From UKL13-3 sp040387195 (GTDB lineage Bacteria; Bacteroidota; Bacteroidia; UKL13-3): a DNA stretch of 64,000 nt. The notes beneath the pieces are model-generated. The model searched no databases and was not told the DNA's origin. It worked only from the letters and a program-made list of their open reading frames with translations. Position 1 is the stretch's first letter; each line of letters starts with the position of its first letter. The translations under genes and the position numbers were made by a program. Location of the stretch: contig JAZKEF010000027.1 in assembly GCA_040387195.1 (NCBI GenBank), positions 62,001 through 126,000 of the forward strand, read 5' to 3'. This document shows, one piece after another, positions 1-8,664 of the stretch.

Positions 1-570
1 GATGATCCGCGCGTACAGCAACATTTTTGCAAATTGCTTACTGTTAAAAATGTAACGTTTAAAATTGAAACAGCATGCCTCCTGCTGAAGTATCATAAAA
101 ATGTACACGATAGCATTTTTAGCAACCTTGCGGTAAAAAATGAACACCGTCAGCTTGTATATGAGTCTTTGAAAAAAATTAACCGTCTGGATAAGTTTCC
201 TGTAAGCGAACAAGGAAAAGAAAAACGCCTCTGCGGATTCATTTATGATTGCCTGAAAGCAAGGTCAACCACCCCGGATACCATTATTGTTCTATCCGAA
301 TCAAGAACAGCATACAGAGAAACGCTGTGTACCATATACCTATTCAGGTTTAAGGAGAAAAAGGACCTGATCTGGCAAATAGGAATCACCGGAACCATAT
401 GTGAAGATACCTGTTTGAGCAAAACCAATAGGAATATGACAGCCATCAGCAAAAAGTTGTATGCGGATAATCTCAATGCAGTAACTTTAGTAAACGAAGA
501 GTTGCGCTCGCTCCGATTATCCAACCGAAAAAAATCATATTCATATTCGTATGATGATTATGATGATTAA
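1..570 (+). CDS. C-terminal part of an unrecognised protein (5' end outside window)
   Basis: The frame is open from base 1 to the TAA at 568-570, so the gene probably begins upstream of the window; the first in-frame start-like codon is a TTG at 34, with no convincing ribosome site. About 189 residues are visible. The first third is helical with leucine/isoleucine spacing that could come from a HEAT-like or similar helical repeat, the middle looks like beta strands (around TIIVLSES and YLFRFKEKKDLIWQIGITG), and the tail is a low-complexity SYSYSYDDYDD. I recognise no family and assign no function. It converges on the ABC transporter gene and shares a strong bidirectional terminator with it. 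Confidence 0.6.
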   Translation, partial: DDPRVQQHFCKLLTVKNVTFKIETACLLLKYHKNVHDSIFSNLAVKNEHRQLVYESLKKINRLDKFPVSEQGKEKRLCGFIYDCLKARSTTPDTIIVLSESRTAYRETLCTIYLFRFKEKKDLIWQIGITGTICEDTCLSKTNRNMTAISKKLYADNLNAVTLVNEELRSLRLSNRKKSYSYSYDDYDD

Positions 571-591
571 CCCAGGAACGAAATATTATAA

Positions 592-630
592 TTTTAAAGG
601 GTGTTGCTAAAATGGCAACACCCTTTAAAA
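592..630. terminator. Bidirectional Rho-independent terminator
   Basis: A perfect 16-bp stem (592-607 with 615-630) has a 7-base loop. The core is AAAGGGTGTTGC/GCAACACCCTTT, flanked by A-runs and T-runs so that it can work on both strands. It lies between two convergent genes ending at 570 and 676. Confidence 0.9.
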
Positions 631-675
631 ATTTCTTACCTGAATTTGTGTATTCTAAACCTTTACTATTTGTAC

Positions 676-2598
676 TTATTCCACTTGTGCGCTAAGTTCA
701 TTGGAAGGTGATTGAAAAATATTGCCGAACTCAAACTGCATTTCGTTGAGCTTCCGGTATAGTCCGTTATGGTTCATCAACTCGGTATGATTACCTGCTT
801 CGGTAACAATACCTTTATCAATCACCACAATTTTATCTGCATTTCTAATGGTAGATAAACGGTGTGCAATCACAAATGAGGTGCGGCCTTTCATCAGATT
901 TTCCAAGGCATCCTGCACCAATTGTTCGCTTTCACTGTCGAGAGATGATGTAGCTTCATCCAGAATTAAAATTGCCGGATTTTTTAAGATGGCACGTGCA
1001 ATGGCAATGCGCTGTCTTTGTCCGCCACTGAGTTTAATACCCCGCTCGCCCACAATCGTTTCATATTGTTCGGGAAACTTGCTTACAAACTCATGGGCAT
1101 GTGCCTTACGTGCAGCTTCCATTATTTCTTCATCCGTTGCATCTGCTTTTCCATAAGCAATATTTTCTTTGATACTTCCCCCGAACAAAATTACATCCTG
1201 CGGCACAAAAGCCATTTGCTGGCGAAGCTGCGATAACGGAAAGGATGAAGCAGGACGGCCATCAAACGAAATGCTGCCGGCAGCGGGATCATAAAATCGG
1301 AGTAACAGAGAAGCAATGGTACTTTTACCGGCACCACTTGGACCAACAATCGCAATCTGCTCACCATTTTTTGCCGTGAGTGAAATATCTTTTAATACAG
1401 GTACATCACTTCTGCTCGGGTAATTAAACGCAACATGATCAAACGATACATTTCCATTTAACCTGTATTGAGATTCAACAGTTGAAACAGCCTGCAACGA
1501 AACCGGCTCCCCTTCTCCTCTTAGTATTTCTCGGATGCTTTGAGTGGCTCCGAGTGTTTTCTGTAACTGTGAAAATATATCGGCAAAACCTGCAAATGTC
1601 CCTCCAACAAATCCGGAGAAAATAACAAACATAATCAGTGATCCCATGGATAAGTCACCCGACTGAATCATTTTGGCTCCAAACCAGATTACGAACGAAA
1701 TAGCTCCGAATACACTAAAGATCATAAACGAAACAAACGCTCCGCGGAAACGGGCATTTGCAATGGCTATATCAACAACTGCATACACACTTTTTATATA
1801 ACGGCCAATTTCATACACTTCGCTTGTAAATGCTTTCACAATCGAAATACCTTGAAACGTCTCCTGTACAATGGTTCCACTTTCCGCCAGCTGATCCTGT
1901 GCCTTTCTCGACATCTTACGAATACGCATACCGAATATGACAGCCAGCACTGCAATTACCGGCACAACAGCCAGCATTACCAAGGCAAGTTTAGCACTGA
2001 TCCAGAAAATAAATCCCAAGCTGATAACCATCGTAAAAATACCCCGTAAAAACTCCGCAAGGGTAAACGAAATAGCATCCTGAATCTGTGATAAGTCGGA
2101 TGATATCCGGTTGCTCAACTCTCCTACTCTTTTCTCGGTAAAAAAACTCATAGGCATGCTTAGCAATTTGCTGTAAACATCTTTGCGCATATCTGCCAGT
2201 GAGCGTTCACCAACTTCTGTCAGGAGGAATACCCGCATAAAAGAAAATATTGTTTGAATCGTGAGTTGCAAGAATATTAATGCAAATGCTGCATTCAAGC
2301 TCCAATGAATATTCTTTAATCCCAATGCATCAAGCATGGGTGTCATTTTCACCAACATACCATTAGATGATCCGGGAGCCACAGCATCAATCATCATCCC
2401 TAAAAAAAATGGAAACATGCTGGTGGTAAATGCCGACAAGGCGATAAAGACTAAACTTAAAATGAACTTACCCCTGTATGGTTTAAGGTAAGTGAACAGG
2501 ATGAGCGCCTGGCTCAAACTTTCTTTGGATACCTTTACTTTGGGAGTTTCCTCTTTTAGTTTTCCGTTGCTGCTAAAATTGCGTCCGCCTCTGGCCAT
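676..2598 (-). CDS. ABC transporter, fused permease and ATPase (MsbA-like exporter)
   Basis: Half-size ABC exporter: an N-terminal six-helix transmembrane domain followed by a nucleotide-binding domain in one chain, expected to work as a homodimer exporting lipids or drugs across the inner membrane. Numbered from an upstream start at 2637, I see Walker A GPSGAGKS (432-439), Q-loop Q480, signature LSGGQ (536-540), Walker B ILILDE (556-561) and switch H592, so the ATPase is intact. I chose the ATG at 2598 (MARGGRNFSS) because the 13 preceding codons overlap a promoter-like box and are not typical of the family. MsbA-type lipid export is plausible given the nearby lptD-like gene, but substrate cannot be read from sequence; a multidrug exporter is equally possible. 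Confidence 0.93.
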   Translation of the reverse strand: MARGGRNFSSNGKLKEETPKVKVSKESLSQALILFTYLKPYRGKFILSLVFIALSAFTTSMFPFFLGMMIDAVAPGSSNGMLVKMTPMLDALGLKNIHWSLNAAFALIFLQLTIQTIFSFMRVFLLTEVGERSLADMRKDVYSKLLSMPMSFFTEKRVGELSNRISSDLSQIQDAISFTLAEFLRGIFTMVISLGFIFWISAKLALVMLAVVPVIAVLAVIFGMRIRKMSRKAQDQLAESGTIVQETFQGISIVKAFTSEVYEIGRYIKSVYAVVDIAIANARFRGAFVSFMIFSVFGAISFVIWFGAKMIQSGDLSMGSLIMFVIFSGFVGGTFAGFADIFSQLQKTLGATQSIREILRGEGEPVSLQAVSTVESQYRLNGNVSFDHVAFNYPSRSDVPVLKDISLTAKNGEQIAIVGPSGAGKSTIASLLLRFYDPAAGSISFDGRPASSFPLSQLRQQMAFVPQDVILFGGSIKENIAYGKADATDEEIMEAARKAHAHEFVSKFPEQYETIVGERGIKLSGGQRQRIAIARAILKNPAILILDEATSSLDSESEQLVQDALENLMKGRTSFVIAHRLSTIRNADKIVVIDKGIVTEAGNHTELMNHNGLYRKLNEMQFEFGNIFQSPSNELSAQVE

Positions 2599-2626
2599 GT
2601 TGTTTTGTGTTTTCGTAAATAGGGTG

Positions 2627-2634
2627 CGAATATA
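2627..2634 (-). promoter_or_regulatory. Possible -7 box for the ABC transporter
   Basis: TATATTCG on the minus strand matches the Bacteroidota TAnnTTTG box at 7 of 8 positions, about 28 bases before the ATG at 2598. A TTTTG lies about 17 bases further upstream. Weak call. Confidence 0.35.
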
Positions 2635-2735
2635 CAACCCGTTTAATCCTGCAAAACAAAACGATTGTCAGTCTACTTTAAAATTTATGATCACTTATTA
2701 GGTAAATGGAAGGTAATAGACGGTAAAAAGGCAAT

Positions 2736-3935
2736 TTACCCAACGTAATCGCTGAGATAAGCATACCTGGCGGTCAGTTTTCCATCCTCGGCAATTGTTG
2801 CATTTTTAATGATATCACCTTTGTCTTCTGTAATCAGATTGGGCAGTACATGGCGAATAAGCTGCTCTCCAAACTCAAGTGAAGCATCAACCGGCAATTC
2901 ACACGGCAAATTACCCACGGACTGCAAATCGATACTTCCTTTGGTAAACGGAGCAACTTCTTTTTCCAGTAAAACGTTATATCCGAAGTATGGCTCTTCA
3001 ATTGTAGAAACCTTTAAGGTGCAGGGCAAGGGCCCCGGAATATCGCAGGAAATATCAGAAATGACCTTAATCGAAAAGTCGGTACGTTTCATTTCCTCAT
3101 GGGTAAAAAACGGTTCAATGCCCTCTTTCCAAAACACCGCATTAATCATCACATCGGCATTTTTATAGTATGGCGCAAAACTGCTACGGTAATCTTCAGG
3201 ATGTTTGTAAAAATCCGCTTTGTCCCACTCCCTCTTGTCCTTCCGCTCATAATAATCTTCGCTGCGCAACTGCACATAAATAGGATGGTCGTACGTATTT
3301 TCCAAAAACTCTTCAGGTGTTACATGGTGTATTTTAAGCTTGCGCATAAACTCAATCACGCCATGCGCCACACGTCCGTCACCGCACAATACAATGCGCA
3401 TCGCAGGAATGGTTACTCCTTCGTACTGTTTATACAAAGCCTCCATATCGGCACATTGATGTGCTGCTTTTAGCGCATAACTTTCAAACTTTTTCCCCCA
3501 CATAACAAATGCATAATGAGCACCCACTATTCCGGCAAAACGGCCAAAACCTATAATGCGGTTACCGGCATCCCACACCAATGTTTCGTAATCTACTAAC
3601 CTGATATTTTTGCTTAGAACAGCACGCAGCAACTGGCGGTTATGAGGTTGCTTTTTGATTGTATGTGAAAAAAATAAATATGTTTTGCCTGCAATCAATG
3701 ATTCAACCGGAACTTCCTTTACCCCCAGTAAAATATCTGCTTCCGAGATGTCTTCCATTACTTCAATACCAAGTTCGGTGTACTGCACATCTGAATAACA
3801 GCGGTATGAAGATTGTTGTGCGATGACTTTTACATCAGGAAATTTTTGCATCAGCTCCACACATTGACGGGGAGTGAGCGGTGTGCGAAGATCAGGTGGT
3901 GTCTTACCCTCGCGGATGATGGCTATCGTTTTCAT
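2736..3935 (-). CDS. AlaDH/PNT-fold NAD(P)-dependent dehydrogenase, lysine-ketoglutarate-reductase/saccharopine dehydrogenase-like
   Basis: 399 residues. The N-terminus (MKTIAIIREGKTPPDLRTPL) and the segment KEVPVESLIAGKTYLFFSHT are typical of the alanine dehydrogenase/transhydrogenase N-terminal fold as found in saccharopine dehydrogenases, and a glycine-rich nucleotide loop CGDGRVAHG lies near residues 184-192. The family joins or cleaves saccharopine, or reduces other imino acids, with NAD(P)H in the cytoplasm. It starts 15 bases after the stop of the lptD-like gene on the same strand, so the two are probably co-transcribed, although no functional link is obvious. Exact substrate is not determinable here; lysine degradation or biosynthesis are the natural candidates. 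Confidence 0.8.
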   Translation of the reverse strand: MKTIAIIREGKTPPDLRTPLTPRQCVELMQKFPDVKVIAQQSSYRCYSDVQYTELGIEVMEDISEADILLGVKEVPVESLIAGKTYLFFSHTIKKQPHNRQLLRAVLSKNIRLVDYETLVWDAGNRIIGFGRFAGIVGAHYAFVMWGKKFESYALKAAHQCADMEALYKQYEGVTIPAMRIVLCGDGRVAHGVIEFMRKLKIHHVTPEEFLENTYDHPIYVQLRSEDYYERKDKREWDKADFYKHPEDYRSSFAPYYKNADVMINAVFWKEGIEPFFTHEEMKRTDFSIKVISDISCDIPGPLPCTLKVSTIEEPYFGYNVLLEKEVAPFTKGSIDLQSVGNLPCELPVDASLEFGEQLIRHVLPNLITEDKGDIIKNATIAEDGKLTARYAYLSDYVG

Positions 3936-3950
3936 GAGCGTTTGGTGTGG

Positions 3951-6632
3951 TTAAATTTGCCGGTCGAACCAATCTCTTCTGCGGGTCATTTTTAAATCCT
4001 GCAGCAAGCTTGATTTAACATTGATGGTAAACAAAAAACTTTGCCTGAATCCAATGGGAATCCAGTTGAGCTTAAACTCCCAGCAGTGCAGTTGTCTTAC
4101 AAAATCAATGGAAGTAAACGTCAGCTGCTTGTTCTGGATATCATATCCCGATGAATATCCGATTTTCCATTGTGAGGTAAGATTTACATCCCCGCTGAAA
4201 TTTAAAGTCTGTGTAAAGTTAGTACCGGTTGGATCGTTTAGTGTATTAAATTTATTATAGTTAATGGAGTAGTTCACATTTAAATTCCATGGAACGTTAA
4301 AATCATAATATTCACCCGGAGCATCGTTCATATATTTCAACTCTCCTTCATATCTTTTTTTGGTAGACGTTTTGGACTTAAACACATCACGGTTGAATGT
4401 TGCATTTACCCCCACACTTCCATCCGTAATCAACCCAAGCGAACGTTGTTTATTCCAGTAAAATGTATTGATACGGGTAATTATTTTTGTGCCGGCCGGC
4501 AGTGTGCTAATTTCATTAACATACGGATCCATATTGGCAGTGGCATTTACCGAGATGTTTTTAAACAGTTTTGTGCGTGCACTAATATTAATCTTACTCA
4601 GGTTTAAAGAATCGGCAAAAAGATTATACGCCCCCCCTACCCTGAAGGTTTCAAAAATCTGAATCTTTTCTTCCTTCATTGCAGTATCCTTTCCGCGTCT
4701 CACTTTCATCTCCAGGTTGTTGTCGAGTGAAAACTCAACATTCCCTCTGCGTCCTGCGCCCGGACCACCTGCAATTCCTCTTTCAAAAATAGAATACTTC
4801 ACTTCCTGTCCCTGTGCATTGGTATACGATCGGTAATATCCCCAGGAAGCATCGCTGTAATCAGGTGTATATGAAAAGCCAACCGTAGGTATAGCTACGT
4901 GGCGAATAGCTGAGATCTTGCCTCTTGCAAAATTCTTGATTCCATAATACCTGGTGTTTAATCCTACTCTCGGCTCAAATGTAAATGCACGTTCAAAACC
5001 ATTCACATTGCGCGATACAACCGAACCGTTTAAGGTATCCTTACGGATTGTTTGTCCGTACCAATACTCCTGTAAACTCAAACTGGTTGATAACGTATAA
5101 AACTTCATGATTTTAAACGATGTTTGAATCGGTACACTATGCACCATTCCATAACTTCCTGCCGTATCATAAAATCTAGCAAACTCACTACTGCTCCAGC
5201 TTCTGAATAAAATAGAATCCTTGGTATTGATGGAATTCCGGAATGAGGTTGTATAACTCATGGTAATATTTTCATACCACTTATCGGCTACTGATTTGTA
5301 TTTGGGTTTGAACGGAGCAAAATTGGTTATGTTAAAGTTGATATCCGGTAACGAAAGTGTTACCGCGCGGGTAGCCGTATTTTGCGACATCCGGGCTGTG
5401 GTCGACAAGTTATACTTACCTCCTTTAAATGATTTATTGTAAGCGATACTCGAGTTTAACTGATTGGTAACTATATTGGATGGGTTATATGAGTTGTTGG
5501 CGAAATAGGAACTTCCCAAATCATTTACACTGGATACATTGACGTTGGCCGTAAACGAGCTTCCAGGTACAGCTTTCGGGTCCGAACGGTGATTCCACTG
5601 CACTACAAAATCCTTTGAGATCCTGAAACCGGGATCAAGCTCCTCGTTAAAACGGTTGTATGCATAGTTCACCACAATATCCCCACCAAAATGGTAGCGA
5701 TTCGAATAACGGATCCCATTGTTTAACGCCCAACTCTGATTGGTATAAATGGAACCGGTTAACCTGTAGTCGAGGTGTTCGCCCAACCCGAAATAATAGC
5801 CCCCATCACGCAAAAAGTACCCCCTGTCGTCAGAGCTTCCGTATGTTGGCACAATTACTCCTGATGCTTGTCCGCGTTTGATGGAAAAAATTCCGAAAGG
5901 CAATACCAGCGGAGTTGGAATATGTTCGATCTGCAAATTGGCAGGACCGGTAATTACCTTTTTTTCCGGAATAACTTTTATGCGCGTAGCCGCAATATGG
6001 TAATGCGGACTATCGAGATTACAGGTTGTGTACTTTGCATCCTCAATCCCAAAATTGTTATCTTCATCCTTGGCCACATCGTGTCCATGAATATATCCTT
6101 CCCCCTCCTTGGTCCGAAACTCACTCAGGTATCCCTTTTTGGTTTTAAAATTATACTTGATCCGTTCGGCCCTGTACTCCGTTCCTGCTTGTTTAAAAAC
6201 GGGTTTACCAATAAGATTGCCTGCCGTATCCTTTGTGCCCATTGCCGTTACGAGATTTTTCTCCAGCTCAATTTTAATAAAATCGGCCTCCAGTGTTAAA
6301 TCCCCCTGTGTAACTTTAGCTTCCCCATACAGGTAAAATGTTTTGTTCAAGGCATCATACGGCATGGAATCGCGGGCCGTGTATTTTACCGGAGCCGAGA
6401 TGGCATCCTTCGATATCCTCATGGGAGTTGTATCTTCAGGCTCCTCTTCAACCTGAAGGGTAAGCATATTGCTGTCGTTCGGCACGATGGTTGCAGAATC
6501 TATTACAGTTCTAACAGGTTGGGTTACTTTCCCTTGTTTGGGCTTGGGTGCTTTTTTGGATTTAACCGGTGTATTCTGTCCGTATACAAAACAGCACATA
6601 AGCAGCAGGCATGGTATAATTTTGCCAACCAC
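3951..6632 (-). CDS. lptD: LptD/OstA-like LPS-assembly outer-membrane protein
   Basis: The Bacteroidota form of LptD, which inserts lipopolysaccharide into the outer leaflet of the outer membrane. A short signal peptide (PCLLLMCCFVYGQ) and a Lys/Pro-rich linker precede an OstA/LptA-like jelly-roll domain (KTFYLYGEAKVTQGDLTLEA onward), the LptD-typical YTTCNLDSPHYHI segment, and then some 600 residues of alternating beta strands ending in an aromatic-rich barrel. The frame is open to a TTG at 6692, but that would overlap the divergent amidase start at 6677; a GTG at 6632, with GAGGG shortly upstream, gives a clean signal peptide and no overlap, so I use it. The dehydrogenase gene follows 15 bases downstream. 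The amidase, also an envelope gene, is divergent. Confidence 0.88.
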   Translation of the reverse strand: MVGKIIPCLLLMCCFVYGQNTPVKSKKAPKPKQGKVTQPVRTVIDSATIVPNDSNMLTLQVEEEPEDTTPMRISKDAISAPVKYTARDSMPYDALNKTFYLYGEAKVTQGDLTLEADFIKIELEKNLVTAMGTKDTAGNLIGKPVFKQAGTEYRAERIKYNFKTKKGYLSEFRTKEGEGYIHGHDVAKDEDNNFGIEDAKYTTCNLDSPHYHIAATRIKVIPEKKVITGPANLQIEHIPTPLVLPFGIFSIKRGQASGVIVPTYGSSDDRGYFLRDGGYYFGLGEHLDYRLTGSIYTNQSWALNNGIRYSNRYHFGGDIVVNYAYNRFNEELDPGFRISKDFVVQWNHRSDPKAVPGSSFTANVNVSSVNDLGSSYFANNSYNPSNIVTNQLNSSIAYNKSFKGGKYNLSTTARMSQNTATRAVTLSLPDINFNITNFAPFKPKYKSVADKWYENITMSYTTSFRNSINTKDSILFRSWSSSEFARFYDTAGSYGMVHSVPIQTSFKIMKFYTLSTSLSLQEYWYGQTIRKDTLNGSVVSRNVNGFERAFTFEPRVGLNTRYYGIKNFARGKISAIRHVAIPTVGFSYTPDYSDASWGYYRSYTNAQGQEVKYSIFERGIAGGPGAGRRGNVEFSLDNNLEMKVRRGKDTAMKEEKIQIFETFRVGGAYNLFADSLNLSKINISARTKLFKNISVNATANMDPYVNEISTLPAGTKIITRINTFYWNKQRSLGLITDGSVGVNATFNRDVFKSKTSTKKRYEGELKYMNDAPGEYYDFNVPWNLNVNYSINYNKFNTLNDPTGTNFTQTLNFSGDVNLTSQWKIGYSSGYDIQNKQLTFTSIDFVRQLHCWEFKLNWIPIGFRQSFLFTINVKSSLLQDLKMTRRRDWFDRQI

Positions 6633-6676
6633 AAGTTTGAGCCCTCGAAAGAGAAACGTAAAATTGTATCCAGAAT

Positions 6677-7495
6677 ATGTCAATCCGCGCAAAACTAATT
6701 AAAGTTAAAAATATCCTGCAATTTAATCGCATACTATCTTTTGCGGTCATCGCGATTGCCTTGTGTTCATACAAGCCACTCAATATCCATAAAGTAAAAA
6801 TTAAAACAGTAGTAGTGGATGCCGGTCATGGCGGACATGATGTAGGCTCAACCTATGGTGGCGCTCGTGAAAAGGATGTTACCCTAAGCATTGCGCTGAA
6901 GGTGGGCAAGGAAATTGAAAAGCTGATGCCAGAAGTAAAAGTAATCTATACCCGTGATAAAGATGAGTTTATTGAATTGCATGAACGCGCGGGAATTGCC
7001 AATCGAAAAAATGCAGACATCTTTATATCAGTGCATTGCAATGCCAATAAAAAACTGGAAGTGTTTGGCACAGAGACTTTTTCAATGGGATTGAATAAAA
7101 CGGAAGGTAACCTCAATGTAGCCAAACGGGAGAACTCAGTAATCCTACTTGAAAAGGATTATCAGGAACAGTACGAAGGATTTGATCCCAATTCTCCTGA
7201 GGCCAATATCTATTTTTCGTTTTTGCAAAATGCCTTCTTGGATCAAAGTTTAACCCTTGCTGCAAAGGTTGAAACGCAGTTTAAGGCTATCAACCGAACC
7301 AGCAGAGGAGTGAAACAAGCACCCTTTATGGTATTATGGCGTAGCAAAATGCCCAGTATTCTTATCGAGACAGGCTTTATCAGTAACAAAAAGGAACGTG
7401 CTTACCTTACCTCTCAGGAAGGACAGGATGAAATTGCCGCAGCTGTCGCAAAATCGGTAGAACAGTACAAAAAGCAGGTAGAAAACCTAAAGTAA
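6677..7495 (+). CDS. N-acetylmuramoyl-L-alanine amidase (Amidase_3, AmiC type)
   Basis: Zinc amidase that cuts the bond between muramic acid and the stem peptide of peptidoglycan in the periplasm. 272 residues with an N-terminal hydrophobic segment (about 20-31) acting as signal or anchor. The zinc ligands are visible: H51 in DAGHGGHD, E65 in GGAREKD, H120 in SVHCNA; E231 in LIETGFIS matches the catalytic glutamate. It has no extra binding domain, so it is a minimal amidase. The ATG at 6677 is used, 44 bases from the chosen GTG of the divergent lptD-like gene. The MlaD-like gene follows after 64 bases but has its own promoter-like box. Confidence 0.93.
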   Translation: MSIRAKLIKVKNILQFNRILSFAVIAIALCSYKPLNIHKVKIKTVVVDAGHGGHDVGSTYGGAREKDVTLSIALKVGKEIEKLMPEVKVIYTRDKDEFIELHERAGIANRKNADIFISVHCNANKKLEVFGTETFSMGLNKTEGNLNVAKRENSVILLEKDYQEQYEGFDPNSPEANIYFSFLQNAFLDQSLTLAAKVETQFKAINRTSRGVKQAPFMVLWRSKMPSILIETGFISNKKERAYLTSQEGQDEIAAAVAKSVEQYKKQVENLK

Positions 7496-7530
7496 CAGGG
7501 ATATTTTAATGGCGGTATGTGATAAAAACC

Positions 7531-7538
7531 TATTTTTG
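7531..7538 (+). promoter_or_regulatory. Probable promoter -7 box for the MlaD-like gene
   Basis: TATTTTTG is a full match to the TAnnTTTG box, 21 bases before the TTG start at 7560. No good TTG is seen at the -33 position. Confidence 0.5.
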
Positions 7539-7559
7539 TGCCCGTAAAATTATTTTCCC

Positions 7560-8576
7560 TTGAAATACACTAAAGAAATCAAAGTTGGCTTGTTTGCTAT
7601 ACTAGGCGTAACCCTTCTTGTACTTGGCTATAATTTCCTTAAAGGTTTTAATCCACTCCAAGGATACAATAAATATTATGTGGTTTACAACAATGTGAGT
7701 GGCATTGTAAAATCATCGCAGGTTACCATCAACGGTTTAAAAGTTGGGCAGGTTGAGGCAATAGGTATGCTTACCGAAGGCGATCCCAACCATTTATTGG
7801 TAACAGTTATTGTTGAAAAAAGTATCAAACTTCCCAAAGGAACCACTGCTACCATTTCAAGTCAGGGGTTATTAGGATCTACCGATATTGTCATTGCTCC
7901 CGTTCCCGATAATGGCACCATACTCGGAAATAAAGATACTTTGGTGGCCGGATATGAAGAATCCATCACCACCTCTATCCAGAAAATTGTTACTCCGTTA
8001 AAAGAAAAAAGTGTCCAAGTGCTGGCTACACTTGATAAGGTATTGTTGAGCATGAATGAAGTGTTTGATTCGAGCGGAACACAAAAACTATCCAACGGTA
8101 TCAATGACTTTTCGGGAACGTTGCACAATATGCGCAACATCACCGGGCGCTTTGATCAGCTTACTGCCGAAGAGTACGACAAACTGAAAGGAATGATTGT
8201 GAATATGGAAGCGATAACACGCAATCTTAAAAACAACAATGAATCCATCAATAAGGCGCTGAAAAACGTATCCCGCATCACTGATTCTGTAGCCGCTTCC
8301 GACCTCACTGCTACTATCAATCATACACGTGATGTAATGAAAGAATTTTCAACTACCCTTGATAAGGTAAATAAAGGACATGGCTCATTGGGTAAAATGG
8401 CCAATGATGATAGCTTATACAATAACATCAACAGAACAAGCAGCCAGCTTACCGAATTGATGAAAGATATGCAGGAATATCCGGGACGTTATTTCACCAT
8501 TTCAGTTTTTGGCAACAGCAAACGTGCTTCCAAACAAGACAAACAACGCGAAGACGCAAAACGAAAAATGAATTAG
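7560..8576 (+). CDS. MlaD/MCE-domain phospholipid-transport protein
   Basis: 338 residues: one N-terminal transmembrane helix (about 9-27, GLFAILGVTLLVLGYNF), one MCE/MlaD domain (about 35-120, including VSGIVKSSQVTINGLKVGQV), then a long helical region (about 150-310) with many polar heptads, and a basic tail. In known Mla systems MlaD hexamers bind phospholipids in the periplasm and partner with the MlaE permease and MlaF ATPase; neither partner is in this window. Translation appears to start at TTG (7560): there is no ATG that would keep the transmembrane helix. It converges on the giant adhesin gene. Confidence 0.88.
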   Translation: MKYTKEIKVGLFAILGVTLLVLGYNFLKGFNPLQGYNKYYVVYNNVSGIVKSSQVTINGLKVGQVEAIGMLTEGDPNHLLVTVIVEKSIKLPKGTTATISSQGLLGSTDIVIAPVPDNGTILGNKDTLVAGYEESITTSIQKIVTPLKEKSVQVLATLDKVLLSMNEVFDSSGTQKLSNGINDFSGTLHNMRNITGRFDQLTAEEYDKLKGMIVNMEAITRNLKNNNESINKALKNVSRITDSVAASDLTATINHTRDVMKEFSTTLDKVNKGHGSLGKMANDDSLYNNINRTSSQLTELMKDMQEYPGRYFTISVFGNSKRASKQDKQREDAKRKMN

Positions 8577-8664
8577 GTGATGGTTTGATAATCTGGTCTG
8601 GCTTTCACCTCATTTCCATACATTCATTCGCGATTCATTCCTTCCTTCATCCCTGGTTTAACCC

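Noticed and set aside
4021..6336. Plus-strand frames inside the lptD-like gene
   Set aside because: Antisense shadows of a gene with clear LptD features.
8577..8664. Terminator between the MlaD-like gene and the adhesin
   Set aside because: Only a 6-bp AGGTGA/TCACCT stem with a long loop and no T-run is present.
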